The position numbers and the translations under genes are program-made. From assembly GCF_000186345.1 (NCBI RefSeq), contig NC_014962.1, forward strand, positions 3,500,450-3,564,449: a stretch of DNA of 64,000 bases. The letters are read 5' to 3'. This stretch comes from Isosphaera pallida ATCC 43644. GTDB taxonomy: Bacteria; Planctomycetota; Planctomycetia; Isosphaerales; Isosphaeraceae. Shown one piece after another: positions 1 to 9,237 of the stretch (positions are counted from its first letter, which is position 1; every line of letters starts with the position of its first letter). Under the pieces are notes generated by a model. That model saw only the letters and a program-made list of their open reading frames with translations. It was not told where the DNA came from and did no database searches.

Positions 1-215
1 TGGAGATAGAGGAATTGCTTGATGAGGTGGTTGGCAATCACATTGTCGATCGGCCCTTCCAGAAAGATGATCCGGTTCTCCAAGAGCAGGTCGGAGAGGG
101 TCATCTGACGCTGACGGGCGTAATCGCGGTAACGCTGAAGGGTCGGTTCGATGGGGCCGGGTCCGAGCGGGGCGGTGTCGAACCGATCGCCGAGGGCAAA
201 ATCGAAAGGGGTCAT
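1..215 (-). CDS. clpP: ATP-dependent Clp protease proteolytic subunit, N-terminal part (cut by window edge)
   Basis: Reading the minus strand from the ATG at 215 gives 71 codons before the window ends. The segment LLENRIIFLEGPIDN followed by a helix ending KQFLYL is the conserved start of the ClpP barrel fold. ClpP is the serine protease that degrades unfolded proteins with a Clp ATPase in the cytoplasm. The Ser-His-Asp triad lies beyond the edge and cannot be checked. It lies 132 bp downstream of tig on the same strand, the usual tig-clpP order. The roughly 30-residue leader before the conserved block is somewhat long. Confidence 0.9.
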   Translation of the reverse strand, partial: MTPFDFALGDRFDTAPLGPGPIEPTLQRYRDYARQRQMTLSDLLLENRIIFLEGPIDNVIANHLIKQFLYL

Positions 216-347
216 AGGTCGAGGGTCTCCGACCGTCGCGGCGGTTGGGTCAAGGGGAGCGTCGGACTGACGCGCGGGGACTCAACTTTCAAGTCGAATC
301 AAATCGACCCCAACAAATGAGGCGACCGCCGCCTGGGGTCCGGCCTA

Positions 348-1787
348 TTATTGGCCAGGTGCGGGCGAAGGGAAGAGGGCCAGTTCGATCGTCTCCACGT
401 CGGTGGAGCGGGATTGCGGCACATCCTCGAAGCTGACGCCGTTGAGCAGTTTCTGAAGCGCTTTGCGTTCGATGATCTGAGTGGCGAGGGTTTCGAGCAT
501 GCCCTCTTTTTCCAAACGAGCGCGGACCCGACGCGGACTTTCGTCGCTGGCCGCCGCAATCGCCTGAATCTCCTGCTCGAGTTCCTCCTCGCTGACCTCG
601 AAATTCTCCTGCTCGGCGATCTTGGAGAGGATGAAATATTCCTGGAGCGAGCGGGTGGTGGCGGCGTGGGCGTTGAACTTCAGTTCGGCGAACCCGGCCT
701 TGATTTCGGCTTCGCTCAGACCGGCGGCCCTCATTTCTTGGATGCGGCGACCCAAAGTGAGCCGCTCCTGGCGTTTGACCAGATCCGGCGGTAGGTCGAA
801 CTCGCATTGCTTGAGAATCTGATCCATCACCTCGCGGCGGATGAACTCGTTGCGGCGGTACTCGAACTGGCGCTCCAGCGCGGAGCGGGCCGCGTCACGC
901 AGGTCGCCGATGCTGGCGAACCCCAGCGACTTGGCGAACGCCTCGTCCAGGTCGGGCAACCGGGGGGTCTTGAGGTCAAGGATGGTCAGGGTGGCCTTAC
1001 CGGTCTGGGCACCAGCGTCGGGAACTCCAGCCGAGGGGGCCACCTGGAGGTCCAGGGTTCGGGACTCGCCGACCTTGGCCCCTTCTAGAGTCGCGCCAAT
1101 GCCGGGAATCAAAGCGTCTTGAAGTCTCAGATCGTCCCGCACTCGGAACTCGAATTCCTCGATCTCGATTGGGTCGCGGTCGCCTAGCTCGACGGTCATT
1201 TTGGCCACGACGAGATCCCCAAGGGCAACCGCCCCGTCTTTGGGAACGATCTGAGCCCGTTCCTCGCGGATGAGACGCAGTTGGCGATCGACATCCTCGG
1301 CGGTGATTTCCAGGGTAGGCCGCTTGACCTTGAGCCCGGTGTAGTCGGGCAGCTCGAATTCAGGGGGAACCTCGATTTCCAGCTCGAAGGTCATCGGTCC
1401 CCGTTCGGGCAGCTGAATCGCTTCGGGATCGATGTTGGGCTGGCTAATCGGGTTGAGTTTGTATTCCTTGTCAAGCTGCTCCATGCAGGCCATCAGGAGC
1501 GAGCCTTTGACTTGGCCGGAGACTTCCTTGCGATAGCGGCGTTCGACCAGGGTGCGTGGCGCTTTGCCGGGCCGAAAGCCAGGCACGATCGCGGTTTTGG
1601 AGAAATCGCCCAAGGCGCGACCGAACTCCTCCTCGACATCCTGAGCCGAGATTTCCACCTTGAGATGCTTGCGGCACGGTCCGGCCTGGGTGATGTCCAC
1701 CTTCATCTTGAGAGGCGGACGCCCCGCCATCGTCAGGTCCGCCGGAGAAGTCATCTCCTCGACCCCGGTTTGCTCCTCGACACTCAT
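348..1787 (-). CDS. tig: Trigger factor (ribosome-associated chaperone)
   Basis: 479 codons. Trigger factor binds at the ribosome exit tunnel and shields nascent chains; its middle domain is an FKBP-type prolyl isomerase. The ribosome-binding domain is roughly residues 25-150 (includes FRPGKAPRTLVERRY, the signature-like tail loop). The PPIase-like domain is about 185-285, and the helical C-terminal chaperone domain follows (FDLPPDLVKRQ, FILSKIAEQE). The length is greater than the usual 430 or so because of a leader of about 28 residues; an internal start at the KMKVDITQ segment is possible. A promoter is visible about 120 nt upstream, and clpP follows on the same strand. Confidence 0.96.
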   Translation of the reverse strand: MSVEEQTGVEEMTSPADLTMAGRPPLKMKVDITQAGPCRKHLKVEISAQDVEEEFGRALGDFSKTAIVPGFRPGKAPRTLVERRYRKEVSGQVKGSLLMACMEQLDKEYKLNPISQPNIDPEAIQLPERGPMTFELEIEVPPEFELPDYTGLKVKRPTLEITAEDVDRQLRLIREERAQIVPKDGAVALGDLVVAKMTVELGDRDPIEIEEFEFRVRDDLRLQDALIPGIGATLEGAKVGESRTLDLQVAPSAGVPDAGAQTGKATLTILDLKTPRLPDLDEAFAKSLGFASIGDLRDAARSALERQFEYRRNEFIRREVMDQILKQCEFDLPPDLVKRQERLTLGRRIQEMRAAGLSEAEIKAGFAELKFNAHAATTRSLQEYFILSKIAEQENFEVSEEELEQEIQAIAAASDESPRRVRARLEKEGMLETLATQIIERKALQKLLNGVSFEDVPQSRSTDVETIELALFPSPAPGQ

Positions 1788-1911
1788 CCCACGATCCCTT
1801 GGTTAGTCTCTCAAAACCTCAACGCAATCGCCAAACCGACGCGGTTGGACGGCGCGGGCCGCTCGGTTTTGGCCCGGCGATCCCTGATTCGACCGCCCCG
1901 CGAAGCAAAAC

Positions 1912-1940
1912 AGCATATCCGACCCGACGCCTTGAATCAA
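1912..1940 (-). promoter_or_regulatory. Sigma-70-like promoter of tig
   Basis: On the minus strand TTGATT (1940-1935) is followed by a 17-nt spacer and TATGCT (1917-1912), about 120 nt before the tig start. A 30-bp block spanning these boxes (1914-1943) recurs upstream of glgX at 4852-4881 with a single difference. That makes a functional element much more likely than a chance hexamer pair. Confidence 0.6.
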
Positions 1941-1943
1941 TCG

Positions 1944-2577
1944 CCCACGTGTCACCACCAGGCATTTTGAACCCAATCCGGCAGCGAACATGCGACCACG
2001 ATCCATCCCATCCCAACATTCAAACTCCATCATCGCAACAGATTGTCAATGAGTTGTTATTCGAGTTTACGTTATGATTTGAATGCAACGTCTCCTGAGA
2101 TGCGCGTCGTCGTTCAAAATCGGCTCACGCGCTCTTCGATTGGCGACCATTGAAACCGAAAGGAAATCGGCTCATTCGATGCCAATTCATGCGGGACGCG
2201 GCCGACGCAGAGTTGCCACACGCAGGCGGCGACCGGCGGAGAAGATTTTGAGCTGAATTGACGATAACATTTGGAACAACGATGTTCGATCCAGCAATGG
2301 TTCCGAGTGACGATGGAGAGGGGAGTTGATCCGATGGTTGGGCGTGGTGCTTTCGAGGCGAGGGGGGTTGGTTTTGGAGAGATCGTTCATCCACCGCGCT
2401 TGGCATTGGCAGGGCGAGGCCGGTGGTTGCTGGGGCGAGGGAGATGGTTTCGAGAATATGACTCCGACGAAGTGGGTGGGGGATGTGATTAGGGGTGGCT
2501 CTTGGGACGCGGCGCGGGCGGGTCCCTAGGGGATGGGCCCGATTGGTTCACCAAGAGCCGACCCACCGCGTCGGATC
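1944..2577. other. Intergenic region, nothing recognised
   Basis: Between the tig promoter and the glgX stop codon. I see no credible coding frame: the short open frames lack ribosome-binding sites and protein-like composition. There is no tRNA and no clear terminator hairpin. Part of it (2040-2300) is less GC-rich than the flanking genes. Confidence 0.5.
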
Positions 2578-4710
2578 TCAAGCTTGCGGGGTCGCTTGGA
2601 TTCTCAGCACTGCCAGCGAGCGTGCTTGGAGGTCGTAGGGCTGATCGTCGGCGATCGGTTGGGGCTCGACGAGAGGGTGAACGGTGTCTAGGAGCCGCTC
2701 CCAGGTCTGGTCGGGCCGTTTAGCCGGCAGGGTGAAGGGAATCGGTTCGTGGTGCGCGTTGAAGAGCAACAAGAGGGTGTCGCCCTGAATTCGTTTACCC
2801 TGGCGATCTACTTCGCCAATAGCGTCGCCCGCCCACCGCACGCCGAAGCATTTGACGAAACCGGCGTCCCAGGCGTCGTCGCTCATTTCTCGACCGGATG
2901 GATCGAACCAGGCGACATCCTCGACCTCGGAGCCGCGGATTGTCCGACCCTGGAAGAAGGTGCGACGTTGGAGGACCGCTTGGGTGCGGTGAAGCTGAGT
3001 CAGGGATTGGACAAACTTCAACAAGGTCTTCTGTTCCTCGTTGAGGTCCCAGTTTAACCAGGACAGCTGATTATCCTGGCAATAGGTGTTGTTGTTGCCT
3101 TGCTGGGTGTGGCCGATCTCGTCGCCCGCGAGCAACATGGGGACGCCCTGCGACAGCATCAGGGTGGCCAGAAAGTTGCGCTGTTGGCGAGCGCGGAGTT
3201 GGTTGATTTCGGGGTCGTCGGTGGGACCTTCGTGGCCGCAGTTCCAGCTTTCGTTGTGGTCGGCTCCGTCCCGGTTCTCCTCGCCGTTGGCCTCGTTGTG
3301 CTTGTGATTGTAGCTGACCAGGTCCCGGAGGGTGAAGCCGTCGTGGCAGGTCACGAAGTTGATCGAGGCGTAGGGACGACGCCCGCTGTGTTCGTAGAGG
3401 TCGCCGGAGCCGCACAAGCGGCTGGCGAACTCGCTGAGGGTGCCGCCGTCTCCTTTCCAGAACTTGCGGACGCAGTCGCGGTATTTGCCGTTCCACTCGG
3501 TCCAACCGATCGGGAAGTTGCCGACCTGATAGCCGCCGGGACCAAGATCCCACGGCTCGGCGATCAGTTTGACCTGGGAGAGCACCGGGTCCTGGTGGAT
3601 GATGTCGAAGAAGGCTCCCAGCTTGTCCACCTCGTGAAGCTCACGCGCCAGGGCGCTGGCCAGATCGAAGCGGAATCCATCCACACGCATCTCCAGCACC
3701 CAGTAGCGCAGGCTGTCCATGATCAACTGCAACACGTGCGGCGAGAGCATGTTGAGGGTGTTGCCGCACCCGGTGAAATCCATGTAGTAACGCCGATCGT
3801 CAGGGACCAGGCGGTAATAGCTGGCATTGTCGATCCCTCGGAACGACAGGGTGGGGCCCAGATGGTTGCCCTCGGCAGTGTGGTTATAGACCACGTCGAG
3901 AATCACCTCCAGACCGGCAGCGTGCAGCCCTTTGACCAGCTCCTTGAACTCGCGCACCGAATCGCTGGCAGTTTGGGCAGTGCTGTATTTGCGCGACGGC
4001 GCGAAAAAGCCCAGGGTATTGTAACCCCAATAGTTGCACAAGCCGTTTTCAATCAAGTGGCGATCGTCGAGAAATGCATGAATGGGCAGCAGTTCCACTG
4101 CCGTGACGCCGAGATCTTTGAGGTACTGAATCGACCCTTCGCTGGCGAGTCCGGCGTAGGTGCCGCGGAGCGGTTCGGGGACATCGGGCTTGCATTTGCT
4201 GAATCCCTTGACGTGGAGTTCGTAGATCACCGTTTCGTGCCAAGGATGATTGGGCTTGCGGTCTCCGCCCCAATCGAACGCGGGGTCAATCACTTCTGCC
4301 AGAGGCGCGAAGGCTGCGCTGTCGCGGTCGTCCTGGCTGAGGTCGGCCTGCTCGTCGCCGACCCGGTAGCCGAATAGGGCGTCGTCCCACTTCGGATCGC
4401 GGGCGATTCCTTTGGCGTAGGGGTCCAACACCACCTTAGCGGGGTTGAACCGATGCCCCTGGGAGGGGTCATAAGGACCATAAACCCGATAGCCGTAGAC
4501 CTGCCCTGGCTTGGCGTCGGGCAGGTAACAATGCCAGACCCGATCGGTCTGCTCCATCAGGGGAATCCGACACGTTTCTTTCGGGCTGTCGGCCGAATCA
4601 AACAAACACAGCTCCACGTTCGTCGCGTTTTCGGAGAACAGGGCGAAGTTCACTCCCGTTCCATCCCAGTTGGCTCCGAGGGGATAGGGGACGCCAGGCC
4701 AGACACGCAT
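2578..4710 (-). CDS. glgX: Glycogen debranching enzyme GlgX (isoamylase-type GH13)
   Basis: 710 residues, normal for GlgX, which cleaves alpha-1,6 branches in glycogen. An N-terminal CBM48-like domain opens [20 protein letters not shown]. The GH13 barrel shows VYNHTAEG, the nucleophile region [11 protein letters not shown], the acid/base region [11 protein letters not shown], and [11 protein letters not shown]. The frame stays open for 48 more codons upstream. However, AAGGAG lies 8 nt before the ATG at 4710 and the domain begins there, so I place the start at 4710. A promoter about 140 nt upstream fits a monocistronic gene. Confidence 0.95.
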   Translation of the reverse strand: MRVWPGVPYPLGANWDGTGVNFALFSENATNVELCLFDSADSPKETCRIPLMEQTDRVWHCYLPDAKPGQVYGYRVYGPYDPSQGHRFNPAKVVLDPYAKGIARDPKWDDALFGYRVGDEQADLSQDDRDSAAFAPLAEVIDPAFDWGGDRKPNHPWHETVIYELHVKGFSKCKPDVPEPLRGTYAGLASEGSIQYLKDLGVTAVELLPIHAFLDDRHLIENGLCNYWGYNTLGFFAPSRKYSTAQTASDSVREFKELVKGLHAAGLEVILDVVYNHTAEGNHLGPTLSFRGIDNASYYRLVPDDRRYYMDFTGCGNTLNMLSPHVLQLIMDSLRYWVLEMRVDGFRFDLASALARELHEVDKLGAFFDIIHQDPVLSQVKLIAEPWDLGPGGYQVGNFPIGWTEWNGKYRDCVRKFWKGDGGTLSEFASRLCGSGDLYEHSGRRPYASINFVTCHDGFTLRDLVSYNHKHNEANGEENRDGADHNESWNCGHEGPTDDPEINQLRARQQRNFLATLMLSQGVPMLLAGDEIGHTQQGNNNTYCQDNQLSWLNWDLNEEQKTLLKFVQSLTQLHRTQAVLQRRTFFQGRTIRGSEVEDVAWFDPSGREMSDDAWDAGFVKCFGVRWAGDAIGEVDRQGKRIQGDTLLLLFNAHHEPIPFTLPAKRPDQTWERLLDTVHPLVEPQPIADDQPYDLQARSLAVLRIQATPQA

Positions 4711-4849
4711 GCAGGGGGCTCCTTCAAACCAATGAGGGCATCGAGTGGTTGCGTCTTGTCTCGTTCGACACGTCAGGTTGGGCGGCACGATGGTAACCCG
4801 ACGGATCCCGCGGGCGATTCTGGGTCGAACGCCTTGCAAAGGGGAAGTG

Positions 4850-4878
4850 ATCATATCCGACCCGACGCCTTAAATCAA
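4850..4878 (-). promoter_or_regulatory. Sigma-70-like promoter of glgX
   Basis: TTGATT (4878-4873), 17-nt spacer, TATGAT (4855-4850) on the minus strand, about 140 nt before the chosen glgX start. The spacer is nearly identical to that of the tig promoter, so the two genes may share an additional regulator or be products of a duplicated promoter. Apart from this promoter, 4711-5059 shows nothing recognisable. Confidence 0.6.
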
Positions 4879-5059
4879 TCGTCCATAAGTCGCTCAGTTG
4901 CTCGGTGTCGGTTCGCTTCGTGGCGTGGTTCGTTCTCGAAGGGGTGCCGGTTTATCCGGCAGGGTCTCGACGCGACGTGGGGGCCGCTGCCAGTGCGACA
5001 CATTTGGAAGTCCGACTCCAAGCCAGGTTCCTTCACGTCTTTTGCCGTTTTATGACGTA

Positions 5060-5608
5060 TTAACCAATGGACGTGATGGAGCCGAAGGGAGGAACGTAGG
5101 TCGGCCACTCGGTCACGGGTCGATGGTTCAAGGTGCCCACCAGGGAGGCGATGGGGCCGCCGTGCGTGATGGCGACGATCCGCCCGTGGGCGGGTTGTTC
5201 GGCGTACCACGCCCAAACCCGGTCGCGCAGCTCGAAGGTCGTCTCGCCGCTGGGTGGACGCCAGGTTTCGGGGGCGGTCACCATGCCCATCATGGCGTCG
5301 CCAGATTCGGCGTGGATGTCGTCCCAGGGACGCAGTTCCCATGTCCCGAAGCAACGCTCACGCAATCGCGGATCAATTACGGGCTTCATGCCGGTTCGCG
5401 CAGCGAGCGCGTTGGCGACCGCGGCGCAGCGGCTGAGTCCGCTGTGATAGAGATGGGTGTACGGTCCTTGAGCCAACAACTGGGCTACGATTTCCTCAAC
5501 GCGGGTGGGGCCGTCATCGGCCAGCGGCACGTCGCTGACCCCGTAGCAGATTCCTCGCAGCGCATTTGTCACAGGAGGATGGCGCACGAGCAGGATTTGT
5601 CGTGTCAT
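5060..5608 (-). CDS. cobC: Histidine phosphatase, alpha-ribazole phosphatase type
   Basis: 182 residues from the ATG at 5608, one nucleotide after the cobS stop; a GTG 12 nt upstream is the alternative start. LLVRHPPVTN near the N terminus is the phosphohistidine motif (RHP instead of RHG, common in CobC-like members). AITHGGPI carries the second catalytic histidine. CobC removes the 5-prime phosphate from alpha-ribazole-phosphate or cobalamin-phosphate in the last steps of B12 assembly. The family alone would be ambiguous with phosphoglycerate mutases; its place as last gene of the B12 operon decides the call. Confidence 0.85.
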   Translation of the reverse strand: MTRQILLVRHPPVTNALRGICYGVSDVPLADDGPTRVEEIVAQLLAQGPYTHLYHSGLSRCAAVANALAARTGMKPVIDPRLRERCFGTWELRPWDDIHAESGDAMMGMVTAPETWRPPSGETTFELRDRVWAWYAEQPAHGRIVAITHGGPIASLVGTLNHRPVTEWPTYVPPFGSITSIG

Positions 5609-5609
5609 T

Positions 5610-6389
5610 TCATCGCCCACTCCCGGCGGTGGCCGCTAGCAAGAAGACAACCTGCCCCAGGTAGCATCCGCAACCCAAACAGTCGCCGGTGATACCGCCG
5701 AGGCGTCGGCGGACGTAGCCGGCCCAAGCGAAGGTCGTGGCCGCAACCGCGATCACGCCGACCATCCCGGCGACCGGCCGCGTTACGAGGAATGTTGAGG
5801 CGAACGGCAGGGTCAACGCCGAACCTTTTAGCAGATCCCTCCAGCCGAGTTGTTCGCCGACATCCTTGGCCAAGCCGTCGCGGTTCGGAATCGGGACGAC
5901 GATCCTCATCAGCAAGAGGATGGCCCAACGCCCAACGGCCGCCGAGGCCGCCACGGTCGCAACCAGCTCGCCGACGGGAATCGCCAGCAGACATCCGCCA
6001 CGCAGTAAGACCGCCAGTGTCAACCCCAACGCTCCAAAGCTGCCAACGCGGCTGTCCTTCATGATCCGCAACACGTCGTCGCGGGTCCAACCTCCGCCGA
6101 AGGCGTCGCAGCAGTCGGCCACCGCGTCTTCGTGGAATGCTCCGGTCAGGATCGCCTCGGCGATTAACCCCAGCGCCACCGCGACGATCGGCGGCCAGAG
6201 CAGCGCGGCCATCCAGACGACTCCGCCGCTGAAGGCTCCGACCACTCCACCGACCAGCGGAAAATATGCCACGGCGTCTCGAAGGAGCGTGCGATCTGAA
6301 GCAGACCGGTGAATTCCACCGGGCAGCGGCACCCGAGTCAGAAACTGAACGGCAGTGATCGCGGCGTGCAACTGGCGGCTAAGATCCAT
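5610..6389 (-). CDS. cobS: Adenosylcobinamide-GDP ribazoletransferase (cobalamin synthase)
   Basis: 259 residues. CobS joins adenosylcobinamide-GDP and alpha-ribazole in the inner membrane. QFLTRVPLPGG at the N terminus, EAILTGAFHEDAVADCCDAFGGG (Asp-rich metal/substrate loop) and GCVLGC-like GDCLGCGCYLGQ near the end are family hallmarks, with several hydrophobic membrane segments between. The start at 6389 overlaps the end of cobT by 11 bp. A longer open frame up to 6491 lies inside cobT and was rejected because the conserved N terminus begins at MDLSRQLHAA. Confidence 0.93.
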   Translation of the reverse strand: MDLSRQLHAAITAVQFLTRVPLPGGIHRSASDRTLLRDAVAYFPLVGGVVGAFSGGVVWMAALLWPPIVAVALGLIAEAILTGAFHEDAVADCCDAFGGGWTRDDVLRIMKDSRVGSFGALGLTLAVLLRGGCLLAIPVGELVATVAASAAVGRWAILLLMRIVVPIPNRDGLAKDVGEQLGWRDLLKGSALTLPFASTFLVTRPVAGMVGVIAVAATTFAWAGYVRRRLGGITGDCLGCGCYLGQVVFLLAATAGSGR

Positions 6390-7398
6390 CGGTGTCAATC
6401 CCCACTTGGTCGAAGGTGGCCATGCGGGCGACAATGGCCGCCGCGGCGTCGAGCAAAGGCATGACCAAAAGCGCTCCGGTGCCCTCGCCAAGACGCATCT
6501 GCCACGTGTCGAGGGCCGGTTCCAAGCCGAGGTGGGCCAGCGCCACGGCGTGACCTGGTTCGGCGGATTGGTGGGCGGCGATCATGGAACGGGCCACGCC
6601 GGGCCAGAGGTGGTCCGCGACGAGCGCCGCCGCCGTGGCGACGAAGCCATCCAGCACGACCGTCAATCCCAGCGCCGACGCCCGATGGTGGAAGCCAGCT
6701 ATCGCCGCAATCTCCAAACCGCACATCGAGGCGATGACGGTTTCGGGATCGTCCGCCAACCGCGGACGCCCGCGAGCCACCACGTCCGCGACGATCTGAC
6801 GCTTGCGCGCTAACGCCTCCTCGCTGGCCCCCGCTCCTGGGCCGACGGTTGCCTCGGCGGGTGATTTGGTCAGCAGCGCGGTGAGGCAGCTGGCCGCGGT
6901 GGTGTTCCCAATGCCCATCTCGCCCGCGGCGACCACCACGATCCCAGAACGCCAAGCCTCTACCGCCTCCAGCTCACCCACGGCGACTGCTTCATGGAAT
7001 TCCTGAACCGTCAAAGACGGTTCGAGCGCGAGGTTCCGCGACCCAGCCCGGACCTTTCGGTTGCGGTGAACCGGCCCGTCCGGTAGCCCCGGTCCGACAA
7101 CCCCCACGTCGATCAAGCGAAGCTCCGTGCCGGTCGTCGCCGCCAGAACGCTGCTCGCTGCGCCTCCCGAGACGATCGCGGACACCATCAGGCGAGTCAC
7201 CTCGGAAGACCAAGCGCTCACTCCCTCGGTCACCACCCCATGATCGGCGGCGAACAATACGCAACGCCGAGGCGTCGCGCGTGGGCACAGCGTTTGCTGA
7301 ACCACGCACAACCGAACCGCCAGGTCCTCCAAACGCCCCAGACTGCCCGGCGGTTTGGCCAGCGAGTTCAGATGGGCGCGGGCGTGTTCCGGTGTCAT
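6379..7398 (-). CDS. cobT: Nicotinate-nucleotide--dimethylbenzimidazole phosphoribosyltransferase
   Basis: 339 residues. CobT makes alpha-ribazole-phosphate from nicotinate mononucleotide and a lower-ligand base. Conserved pieces: SLAKPPGSLGRLEDLA at the N terminus, ADHGVVTEGVSAW, GEMGIGNTTAAS, and RLGEGTGALL with the catalytic glutamate near the C terminus. The ATG at 7398 has AGGAG about 7 nt upstream; an in-frame GTG at 7419 would place that site inside the gene. Fourth gene of the B12 operon, overlapping cobS, after a 170-bp gap following the DUF71 gene. Confidence 0.95.
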   Translation of the reverse strand: MTPEHARAHLNSLAKPPGSLGRLEDLAVRLCVVQQTLCPRATPRRCVLFAADHGVVTEGVSAWSSEVTRLMVSAIVSGGAASSVLAATTGTELRLIDVGVVGPGLPDGPVHRNRKVRAGSRNLALEPSLTVQEFHEAVAVGELEAVEAWRSGIVVVAAGEMGIGNTTAASCLTALLTKSPAEATVGPGAGASEEALARKRQIVADVVARGRPRLADDPETVIASMCGLEIAAIAGFHHRASALGLTVVLDGFVATAAALVADHLWPGVARSMIAAHQSAEPGHAVALAHLGLEPALDTWQMRLGEGTGALLVMPLLDAAAAIVARMATFDQVGIDTDGS

Positions 7399-7569
7399 GT
7401 CATCTCCTATGCCTGACACGGTCGGTCTTCAATCAGCACGGCTGCTTCGTCGTTGGTCAGCGGGTGTCGAGCCAGTGGACGTTGCCGCCACTTCTCCTGA
7501 CCATCGCCCGACTTGCGGCGACGCGCGGCGAGCGCGACCGCGTCGGTCGGCGATGTTGAAGATGTTGAT

Positions 7570-8286
7570 TCATGGGCGCTTGCGATCCGCTGCGGTTTGA
7601 ACAAAGGGGGGCGTTGGCCCAGCAATCAGGTCGGCGAACCAGAACCCGTCCCGCTGGATCACGTCGCCGATATGCACTGGAATCGGGCGGTTGAACACCG
7701 GTCCGGCATGGCAAAAGGTATGGAATTCGCCGTTTTCACCGCAAGGATCGACATCGCTCGGCATGTCCGCGAGCAATGCGGCGTCGAATGCCCGGCCAAC
7801 GAACTTCGGCGGCAGCCGCCGCGGATCGACGCACGTTAGGACCGCTTGGAGTCCCGCGGCGATCATCGCGCGTGCCAAGGCGGGAGTCTCGCCTGGCGTT
7901 CCCCAAAGGGGAAAAAGCGGTACGATCCCAGTGCCGGTCAGTTGGCGAATCCGGTAGGCCCGAATGTCTTCGAGGAACAGGTCGCCAAATGCGAACGCCG
8001 TCACGCCCTCCGCCAACGCTTTGGCGACGACGGCCCGCATTCTCGCCTCGTACTCGTCGTTTGAGCAAGGCCAGGGAAGGGGAACGGGCCAGAGCGGCAG
8101 GCCAACGGCCTCGGCCTGTGCGTGGGCCAATTCGACACGCACCCCATGCATAGCGACCCGCCCAAACGTCTCGTTCAGGGTGGTCACCAATCCGACTACC
8201 TCCACCTCGCCGCGTTGCCGCAACACATGAAGCGTCCAGGCTGAATCCTTGCCCGAACTCCACGACAAAAGCGCCCTTGGCCTCAT
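7570..8286 (-). CDS. DUF71/COG2102 ATP-pyrophosphatase-like protein (B12-linked subgroup candidate)
   Basis: 238 residues of the PP-loop ATP-pyrophosphatase fold (diphthine-ammonia ligase family). SWSSGKDSAWTLH is the PP-loop at residues 8-20. Family features visible further on include a TFGRVAMHGVR segment, YEARM, and GDLFLEDIRAYR. It starts inside the stop of the BtuF-like gene (ATGA), so it is translationally coupled to it. Bacteria lack diphthamide. A bacterial subgroup of this family has been predicted from gene clustering to act in B12 salvage, and this context agrees. The exact reaction is unknown. After it, 7421-7569 holds no convincing gene. Confidence 0.8.
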   Translation of the reverse strand: MRPRALLSWSSGKDSAWTLHVLRQRGEVEVVGLVTTLNETFGRVAMHGVRVELAHAQAEAVGLPLWPVPLPWPCSNDEYEARMRAVVAKALAEGVTAFAFGDLFLEDIRAYRIRQLTGTGIVPLFPLWGTPGETPALARAMIAAGLQAVLTCVDPRRLPPKFVGRAFDAALLADMPSDVDPCGENGEFHTFCHAGPVFNRPIPVHIGDVIQRDGFWFADLIAGPTPPFVQTAADRKRP

Positions 8287-9224
8287 ACGCGCGCTGCCGC
8301 CTCCAATTCGGCCCGCGTGAGTTGGCGGGCCAAGGGCAAGCCGCTTGGCAGCGGGTGAACCTCCGGATGGAGAAGATGCGCGAGGATCTCTAGGCTGTCC
8401 ACCAGTCGCGGACCTGGGCGGCTGAAGTAGGCGTTGCCGTCAACCACGTAAACCCGCCCAGTCCGAGTGCAACTCAGATCCGTGAACCCCGGATAATCCC
8501 GCAGAATCGGAATGTCTTGCAACGTCCGCTCGGTGGTGAAGCCACAACAGGCAATCACCAAAACCTCTGGATGGAACGCAACCACCTCGGTCCAACTCAT
8601 GGTCCGAGAGGGCTGAGCTTCGCGGCCGATTCCTTCAAACCCGCCGGCCAGACGCACCAATTCCGGAGTCCAGTGACCGGAACAAAACGGCGGATCGATC
8701 CATTCCAAAACGACGACGCGTGGCCGAAAACGCAGACCTTCCGTTCGCGCTTTGACCGCGGCGACTCGAGCTTGCAAGGCGTCGATCACCTCCGCGGCGC
8801 GATGTGGGACGCCCGCCGCGGCGGCGACCAGCCGGAGACAATCGAACACCTCGGAGAGCCGTGTCGGTTCGAGGTTCACGACCGTCGGTTGCCCTGGCAG
8901 CGAACACGCCGCCGCGGTCACCTCGGCCTCGGCCACGGCGCACACGTCGCATAACGCTTGAGTCACGATCAAGTCGGGCCGCAGGTTTTCCAGAACGGTC
9001 ATGTCGAGGGTGTAGATCGCCCGTTGGGTCCTAAGCCGCTGGCGAACCAAGCTGTCGATGTCCCGACTGCTGGCGTCGTGGGGGATCAGCGTTCGGGTGA
9101 CCTTTGGCAGGGCTTTGACGAACGGCGGATAATCGCATTCGTGGGTGACGCCGACAAGATGATCGCCCAAACCAAGTTCGCACACGATCTCGGTGGCGCT
9201 AGGAAGCAACGAAACGATGTTCAT
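8283..9224 (-). CDS. BtuF-like cobalamin-binding protein (periplasmic-binding fold)
   Basis: 313 residues from the ATG at 9224, preceded by a GGAG site. MNIVSLLPSATEIVCELGLG, ECDYPP, LEWIDPPFCSGHWTPELV and an EVLVIACCGF segment match helical-backbone metal-receptor proteins of the BtuF/cobalamin-binding type. No signal peptide is visible at this start, unlike classical periplasmic BtuF. It may therefore work in the cytoplasm, or a longer N terminus (open to 9371) may be used. It sits 13 nt after the DUF6580 gene and overlaps the DUF71 gene by ATGA. Confidence 0.85.
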   Translation of the reverse strand: MNIVSLLPSATEIVCELGLGDHLVGVTHECDYPPFVKALPKVTRTLIPHDASSRDIDSLVRQRLRTQRAIYTLDMTVLENLRPDLIVTQALCDVCAVAEAEVTAAACSLPGQPTVVNLEPTRLSEVFDCLRLVAAAAGVPHRAAEVIDALQARVAAVKARTEGLRFRPRVVVLEWIDPPFCSGHWTPELVRLAGGFEGIGREAQPSRTMSWTEVVAFHPEVLVIACCGFTTERTLQDIPILRDYPGFTDLSCTRTGRVYVVDGNAYFSRPGPRLVDSLEILAHLLHPEVHPLPSGLPLARQLTRAELEAAARV

Positions 9225-9237
9225 GGCGAACTCCAAG

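Noticed and set aside
4711-4854. 48-residue N-terminal extension of GlgX
   Set aside because: The conserved domain and a strong ribosome-binding site both point to the ATG at 4710; the promoter would lie at or after the longer start.
7407-7625. Possible small protein between the DUF71 gene and cobT
   Set aside because: The frame starts only inside the DUF71 gene, has no ribosome-binding site in the gap and runs into the cobT start region.
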